A stretch of DNA of 64,000 bases from Lachnospiraceae bacterium 10-1 (lineage in GTDB: Bacteria; Bacillota; Clostridia; Lachnospirales; Lachnospiraceae). Made by a program: the position numbers and the translations under genes. Numbering within the stretch: position 1 is the first letter of the stretch; each line of letters opens with the position of its first letter. Positions 60,182 through 64,000 of this stretch are shown here, in pieces. The stretch is taken from assembly GCA_000403495.2 (NCBI GenBank), contig KE159817.1:55188-119187 (forward strand). Direction: 5' to 3'. Under the pieces are notes generated by a model. That model was given only the letters and a program-made list of their open reading frames with translations, ran no database searches and was not told the origin of the DNA.

Positions 60182-63045
60182 ATATGACCAAGGATTTTTC
60201 AGAAGTGAGAAAAACAATTCCCGGCCTTGGCCTGACAAAAAGGCAGTTAGCAGCTTTGCTGCTGGCAGCCACGATAGGCCTGCCAATATTCTTTTTATTA
60301 AAACCCCATATCGGTCTAACATACAGCGTTATGATCATGGCAGTCATTGTACTGCCATTCTGTGCAGCCATATTGTATAAAAAAAATGGCATGTATATGG
60401 AAGTACATGCAAAATACTGGTATGAAACACACTTTGTAAGGAATACGGACAGGCCCTATGAGACAAACAACCTGTATGACCTGATGCAGGAAAAAGAAAG
60501 AATCAAAAAGGAGGTAGAAAAAATCGTGTTTCAGAATAAAACTCCTGCTGAAGTTGAAAAAATAAAAGCCGGAGGAGCTATGCAGGAGGTACGGATCGGA
60601 AAGCATAAGAAGATCTTTGTACCCCTTACAGGAAAAATTGATAAGCAGACAAAAAAAGAGCTGGAAAAAATGGTCAAAAAAGCCAGGATAAAAGGAGACA
60701 TTCCCGAATCAGCGCAGGACACCATTCCATATAAAATCCCTTATCCGGACGGCATATTTGAATCAGCCGATCAGTATTTTACACAAACAATTGCATTTGA
60801 AGACATTACCTACCAGCTTCTGGACAACGATCCTAAAAATATGCTGTTTGAAAGATGGTGCCGGTTAATCAATTACTTTGATCCGGACATCCACTTTCAA
60901 TTTAATTATGGAAATATGGAAATGGATAAAAAAGAGTATGCAAAGGAATTTACCATAAAAAAGCAGGAAGATTCGTTTAACGTAGTAAGAAAAGAATATT
61001 CAGACATGCTGGTAAGCCAGTTTGCCAAGGGAACCAATAACCTGAAAAAGGAACGCTACCTGACGTTTGGAATCCATGCAGCAGATTATAAAACAGCAAA
61101 TTTAAAGCTGGCCAAAATCAGCAAACAAATTGAAAAGCATTTAAAGAAGCTTGGAAGCCGCTGCCGGATACTGGACGGGTATGAAAGGCTGGAACTGCTG
61201 TTCCGGATATTCCACCCAGCCACTACAGAAAAATTATTATGGAATTTTGACATGCCTGTACATACCGGACTGTCCAGCAAAGATTTTATTGCACCCAGCA
61301 GCTTTTCTTTTAAATCCGGCCCGGAACTTAATGCAACCAGATATTTTAAATCAGGCGACAGGGTAGGGGCGGTATCCCATGTCAAGATTTTTGCAAGCGA
61401 CATGGAAGACAGGATTATTTCAGATATTCTATCAATTGATTCCAATGTATGGGTATCCATCCATGCAGACACCATTCCAAGGGACAAAGCCCTGCAGCTT
61501 GCCAAGGATAACTTAACCGGCGTACAGGCAATGATTATAAATGAACAAAAATCAGCAGTGGCAGGCGGATATGACATGGACATCCTTCCCCCGGAGCTTG
61601 AAACCTATCAGGAGGCAGGAGAAAAGCTCTACCATGACCTGCAGAGAAAGGATGAACAGCTCTTTAATGTGACCATCACTATTGTACAGACAGCAGCAAC
61701 AAGGAAAGAGCTGGAAGACAACATTTTTGAATTAAATGGAATTTTATCCCCGTACCAGTGCCGGCTTGTCCGGCTGGATAACCGGCAGGAACAGGGATAT
61801 ATGTCCTCCCTGCCGCTTGGGAATAACAGCATTGAGATTAAACGCACCTTTACTACCACAGATCTGGCCATATTTATTCCCTTTACCACGAAAGAGCTTT
61901 ATACCGTTAATGGACAGTATTACGGGATGAACAGCTTAAGCAACAATGTAATTATGGTAAATAAAAAAGTGCTGGTAAATCCCAACAGTCTTGTTTTCGG
62001 AATGCCGGGATTTGGAAAAACTTTTTTTGTAAAACGGGAGCTGCTGGATGTCTTTCTAAAAACAGAAGACGACCAGATGATCATTGATCCGGAAGGAGAA
62101 TACGGCTTTTTAGTAAAACTGCTCAAAGGGCAGAACATAACTATATCTTTAAATTCCCCGGTACATATTAATCCTATGGAAATCAATCTGGATGCTTGTA
62201 ATGAAGAGGATAAGGACTTTGATCCCATAGCAGCCAAATGCAATTTTATTGTATCCATGTGTGAGCTGATCCTTGGAAACAATGCGCATCTTGGGAAAAA
62301 GGAAGTGGCGGTTATTGATGATGCGTGCAAAAATGTATACTTCCGGTTTGCAGAGGATCCACGTCCGGAAAATATGCCCATACTTGAAGATTTATATAAT
62401 GAATTAAGGAATATGACAGGTGAAAAACAGATAATCGGACTCGATCTGTCCATAGCACTTGGAAGATATGTAAACGGATCCCTTTCCTACTTTAACCATC
62501 AAAGCAACGTAAATATTAATTCCCGGCTGGTATGCTTTAACTTAAAGGATATGGATGCAAACCAGCGTGATCTGACCATGCTGATCATTCAGGAAGCCAT
62601 ATGGGACAGGGTAAAAATAAACAGGGCAAAAGGAAAATTTACATGGGTAGACATTGATGAATTCCACCTGCTTTTAAGAAATCCTCTTACAGCAGCATAT
62701 TCCGTAGAAATCTATAAACGCTTTAGAAAATGGGGCGGTATCATCAGCGGAATTACGCAAAACATTAAAGATTTATTTAAAAGTCCGGAGATCCAGAATA
62801 TTCTTGATACTACAAATTTTATTGCCATGTTAAATCAAAGCGGTGATGATGCAAGGCTTCTTGCAGAGCATTTGGATTTATCCGAAGAGGAAGTAGGCTA
62901 CATCAAATCAGGAGAACCCGGAAAAGGTCTTTTGTGGGTTGAACAGACCAAGGTTCCTTTTGAAGATGATTTCCCGAAAAATACCATTTGTTATAAAGTT
63001 ATGACATCAAAGATGGGAGAGCAGCTTCGGAAAAAGTTATCATAA
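60169..63045 (+). CDS. VirB4-type conjugation ATPase with N-terminal PrgI domain
   Basis: A 958-residue fusion. The first about 120 residues are PrgI-like: YVNMTKDFSEVRKTIPGLGLT, then two spans (LLLAATIGLPIFFLL and YSVMIMAVIVLPFCAAIL), then YLKYWYETHF-like and DLMQEKERIKKEVEK. The remainder is VirB4: NLKKERYLTFGI, Walker A FGMPGFGKTFFVKRE (about residue 612), Walker B KFTWVDIDEFHLLL (about residue 825), and WGGIISGITQNIKDL. VirB4 ATPase powers the type IV channel. In many relatives PrgI is a separate gene; here the two are joined. Confidence 0.92.
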   Translation: MAYVNMTKDFSEVRKTIPGLGLTKRQLAALLLAATIGLPIFFLLKPHIGLTYSVMIMAVIVLPFCAAILYKKNGMYMEVHAKYWYETHFVRNTDRPYETNNLYDLMQEKERIKKEVEKIVFQNKTPAEVEKIKAGGAMQEVRIGKHKKIFVPLTGKIDKQTKKELEKMVKKARIKGDIPESAQDTIPYKIPYPDGIFESADQYFTQTIAFEDITYQLLDNDPKNMLFERWCRLINYFDPDIHFQFNYGNMEMDKKEYAKEFTIKKQEDSFNVVRKEYSDMLVSQFAKGTNNLKKERYLTFGIHAADYKTANLKLAKISKQIEKHLKKLGSRCRILDGYERLELLFRIFHPATTEKLLWNFDMPVHTGLSSKDFIAPSSFSFKSGPELNATRYFKSGDRVGAVSHVKIFASDMEDRIISDILSIDSNVWVSIHADTIPRDKALQLAKDNLTGVQAMIINEQKSAVAGGYDMDILPPELETYQEAGEKLYHDLQRKDEQLFNVTITIVQTAATRKELEDNIFELNGILSPYQCRLVRLDNRQEQGYMSSLPLGNNSIEIKRTFTTTDLAIFIPFTTKELYTVNGQYYGMNSLSNNVIMVNKKVLVNPNSLVFGMPGFGKTFFVKRELLDVFLKTEDDQMIIDPEGEYGFLVKLLKGQNITISLNSPVHINPMEINLDACNEEDKDFDPIAAKCNFIVSMCELILGNNAHLGKKEVAVIDDACKNVYFRFAEDPRPENMPILEDLYNELRNMTGEKQIIGLDLSIALGRYVNGSLSYFNHQSNVNINSRLVCFNLKDMDANQRDLTMLIIQEAIWDRVKINRAKGKFTWVDIDEFHLLLRNPLTAAYSVEIYKRFRKWGGIISGITQNIKDLFKSPEIQNILDTTNFIAMLNQSGDDARLLAEHLDLSEEEVGYIKSGEPGKGLLWVEQTKVPFEDDFPKNTICYKVMTSKMGEQLRKKLS

Positions 63046-63089
63046 TATTTTAAGAAAAAACAGAAGTTAAGTATTATCTTAAAAATGCA

Positions 63090-63118
63090 TTGCTGTTGTG
63101 CGTACAAAATGGTATAAT
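63090..63118 (+). promoter_or_regulatory. Predicted promoter of the second toxin-antitoxin pair
   Basis: TTGCTG (63090-63095), 17-base spacer, TATAAT (63113-63118), 49 bases before the antitoxin start. Confidence 0.65.
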
Positions 63119-63166
63119 GTGTCTGTAAAGATGAAATAATAAAATCAGTGGAAGGAGTATTGCACA

Positions 63167-63475
63167 ATGGGAATCAAATCAGCCAATTTGTATGCAAGAA
63201 TAGAACCAGATGTAAAAGAACAGGCAGAAAGTATTTTATCAACACTTGGAATACCTGCATCCAATGCAATCAATATGTTTTATAAACAGATTATTTTGAA
63301 TCGAGGTCTTCCGTTTGAAGTTAAAATTCCTACTACCAAGCCTGTTAATGCAGCAAATATGACAGAAGCAGAATTGAATACAGAGCTTGAGAAGGGATAT
63401 GAGGATATGATGTCAGGCAGAGTAAAACCAGCAGGACAGGTATTTGCAGGTATCCGCAAGGACTATGGCATATGA
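63167..63475 (+). CDS. RelB/DinJ-family antitoxin
   Basis: A 102-residue antitoxin. The ribbon-helix-helix start IKSANLYARIEPDVKEQAESIL and GIPASNAINMFYKQI are the RelB/DinJ pattern. The C-terminal tail, LEKGYEDMMSGRVKPAGQVF, should wrap the toxin. The stop overlaps the toxin start by 4 bases. Ribosome site GGAAGGAG at 63150-63157 precedes ATG 63167. Confidence 0.93.
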   Translation: MGIKSANLYARIEPDVKEQAESILSTLGIPASNAINMFYKQIILNRGLPFEVKIPTTKPVNAANMTEAELNTELEKGYEDMMSGRVKPAGQVFAGIRKDYGI

Positions 63476-63798
63476 TTTATGAAATAATAGTCACCGATCA
63501 GGCAGATGCTGATTTAAGGGGAGTCTTTGAATATATTGCATTTGAGCTTTTATCTCCAGAGAATGCGGCTGGACAGCTTGAGCGGTTGGAAAATAGAATT
63601 TTAAATCTGGAAGAATACCCTGAACAATTTAAACTCTATGAGAAGGAACCTTGGCATAGCAGAGGACTGCGAGTTATGCCTGTTGATAATTACTTGGTAT
63701 TTTATATTTTTAATAAAGATGCAGGGATTGTAACCATAATTCGAATTATATATGCAGGCAGAGATATTGACAGCCAATTGATGAATACTGAAATATAA
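63472..63798 (+). CDS. RelE/ParE-family toxin
   Basis: A 108-residue toxin. Marks: MIYEIIVTDQADADLRGVFEYIAF, then EEYPEQFKLYEKEPWHSRGLRVMPVDNYLVFY and IIRIIYAGRDI, of the RelE/ParE plasmid-addiction type. It is the partner of the antitoxin encoded just before. It probably stabilises the ICE. It is a different pair from the one at 43596-44188, which uses a Phd/YefM antitoxin. Confidence 0.92.
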   Translation: MIYEIIVTDQADADLRGVFEYIAFELLSPENAAGQLERLENRILNLEEYPEQFKLYEKEPWHSRGLRVMPVDNYLVFYIFNKDAGIVTIIRIIYAGRDIDSQLMNTEI

Positions 63799-63827
63799 AT
63801 AAAAAGAGAATATTGGTAACAGCGTAA

Positions 63828-63863
63828 AAGCGTATGAGATGATTGTTTCATATGCTTTTTTTA
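63828..63863 (+). terminator. Terminator after the second toxin
   Basis: AAGCGTATGA and TCATATGCTT (9 of 10 paired), then TTTTTT. Confidence 0.8.
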
Positions 63864-63905
63864 TTTGTCAAGTTAAATTACAAAAAGTAACAATTTAAAA
63901 TTATT

Positions 63906-63935
63906 ATAATCTCTCGGAATCCTGAGTGATTATAG
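63906..63935. repeat. Imperfect palindrome near the window end
   Basis: TATAATCTCTCGGAA and TCCTGAGTGATTATA are an imperfect 30-base inverted repeat (12 of 15 positions pair). Could be an operator or part of a leader of a gene beyond the window. Confidence 0.35.
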
Positions 63936-64000
63936 TCAGCACAGTTGGCAGTGGACATTGAAAAGTGAATATTATCTGAAATGAATAAAAATAAATATGA

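Larger units (their letters stand above)
41111..64000. mobile_element. Tn1549-type integrative conjugative element, left part (right end outside window)
   Basis: The gene set is that of a conjugative element: partition (ParA and partner), RepA_N replication initiator, two toxin-antitoxin pairs, PcfB-like protein, VirD4 coupling protein, Maff2, TrbL/VirB6-like and VirB4 proteins. The order resembles Tn1549-family elements of gut Firmicutes. No ICE relaxase, integrase, NlpC/P60 or topoisomerase gene is in the window, so it must continue right. The left border is put after the strong terminator at 41110 only as an estimate. Six copies of an 18-bp palindrome are confined to it. It contains a nested mobilizable element at 51031-56243. 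Confidence 0.8.

Noticed and set aside
1..64000. tRNA, rRNA or CRISPR arrays
   Set aside because: No tRNA-like cloverleaf, rRNA sequence or regularly spaced direct repeats were seen on reading.

Overview
The window looks like the chromosome of an anaerobic, spore-forming and probably motile member of the Clostridia, most likely a Lachnospiraceae-type gut bacterium. The reasons are the AT-rich coding style, spoIVA and a spoVAF-like gene, three methyl-accepting chemotaxis proteins, the rnhB / FliK-like / FlhB-tail order, an anaerobic class III ribonucleotide reductase, and a Tn1549-type conjugative element. Species cannot be named from sequence alone.

Positions 1 to about 40,950 are chromosomal core. 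In order they hold: the 3' end of rnhB followed by a FliK-like gene, an FlhB C-terminal-like gene, yraN and pgeF; a two-component system; a reverse-strand prs; a DUF512 radical-SAM-like gene, der, plsY and gpsA; a MoxR ATPase with a VWA partner; a purine-nucleoside ABC importer of four genes; tyrS and a YgjP metallopeptidase; spoIVA; a nucleoside salvage operon (punA, cdd and an amidohydrolase); a chemoreceptor and a membrane MutS-like ATPase; a WYL regulator and an aminotransferase; nrdD, nrdG and dut; a spoVAF-like germination gene; and two divergent chemoreceptors. Both sporulation genes share an unusual start region. Their Shine-Dalgarno sequence is the right arm of a perfect inverted repeat whose left arm lies in the spacer of a predicted sporulation-sigma promoter. 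Read-through RNA from upstream would therefore hide the ribosome site, while RNA from the sporulation promoter would not.

From about 41,100 to the end of the window is one side of an integrative conjugative element (ICE) of the Tn1549 style. It carries plasmid-like maintenance genes (ParA, a ParB-position DNA-binding protein, a RepA_N initiator with an iteron cluster inside its own gene, and two toxin-antitoxin pairs). It also carries a cargo and accessory block (pentapeptide-repeat protein, PcfB-like protein, double SpoVG-like protein, DUF5688 protein) and mating-machine genes (VirD4, Maff2, TrbL/VirB6-like, and a PrgI-VirB4 fusion). No relaxase or integrase for this ICE lies in the window, so it continues to the right. 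An exact 18-bp palindrome, TTATGCGACGTCGCATAA, occurs six times, only in this ICE. Five copies sit between genes, three of them directly against a ribosome site, and one lies inside the ParB-position gene. It is the best candidate here for an undescribed centromere or regulon operator.

Nested in the ICE is a GC-rich mobilizable element (IME) of about 5.2 kb, at 51,031-56,243. It encodes a large serine recombinase, TnpW, a DUF3847 protein, a MobA/MobL relaxase and a reverse-strand SdpI-like immunity protein. It splits the ICE virD4 gene at the codons of a Trp-Gly pair. Joining the two flanks at the shared TGGGG restores a single 598-codon reading frame, so excision of the small element should switch the large element's coupling protein back on.
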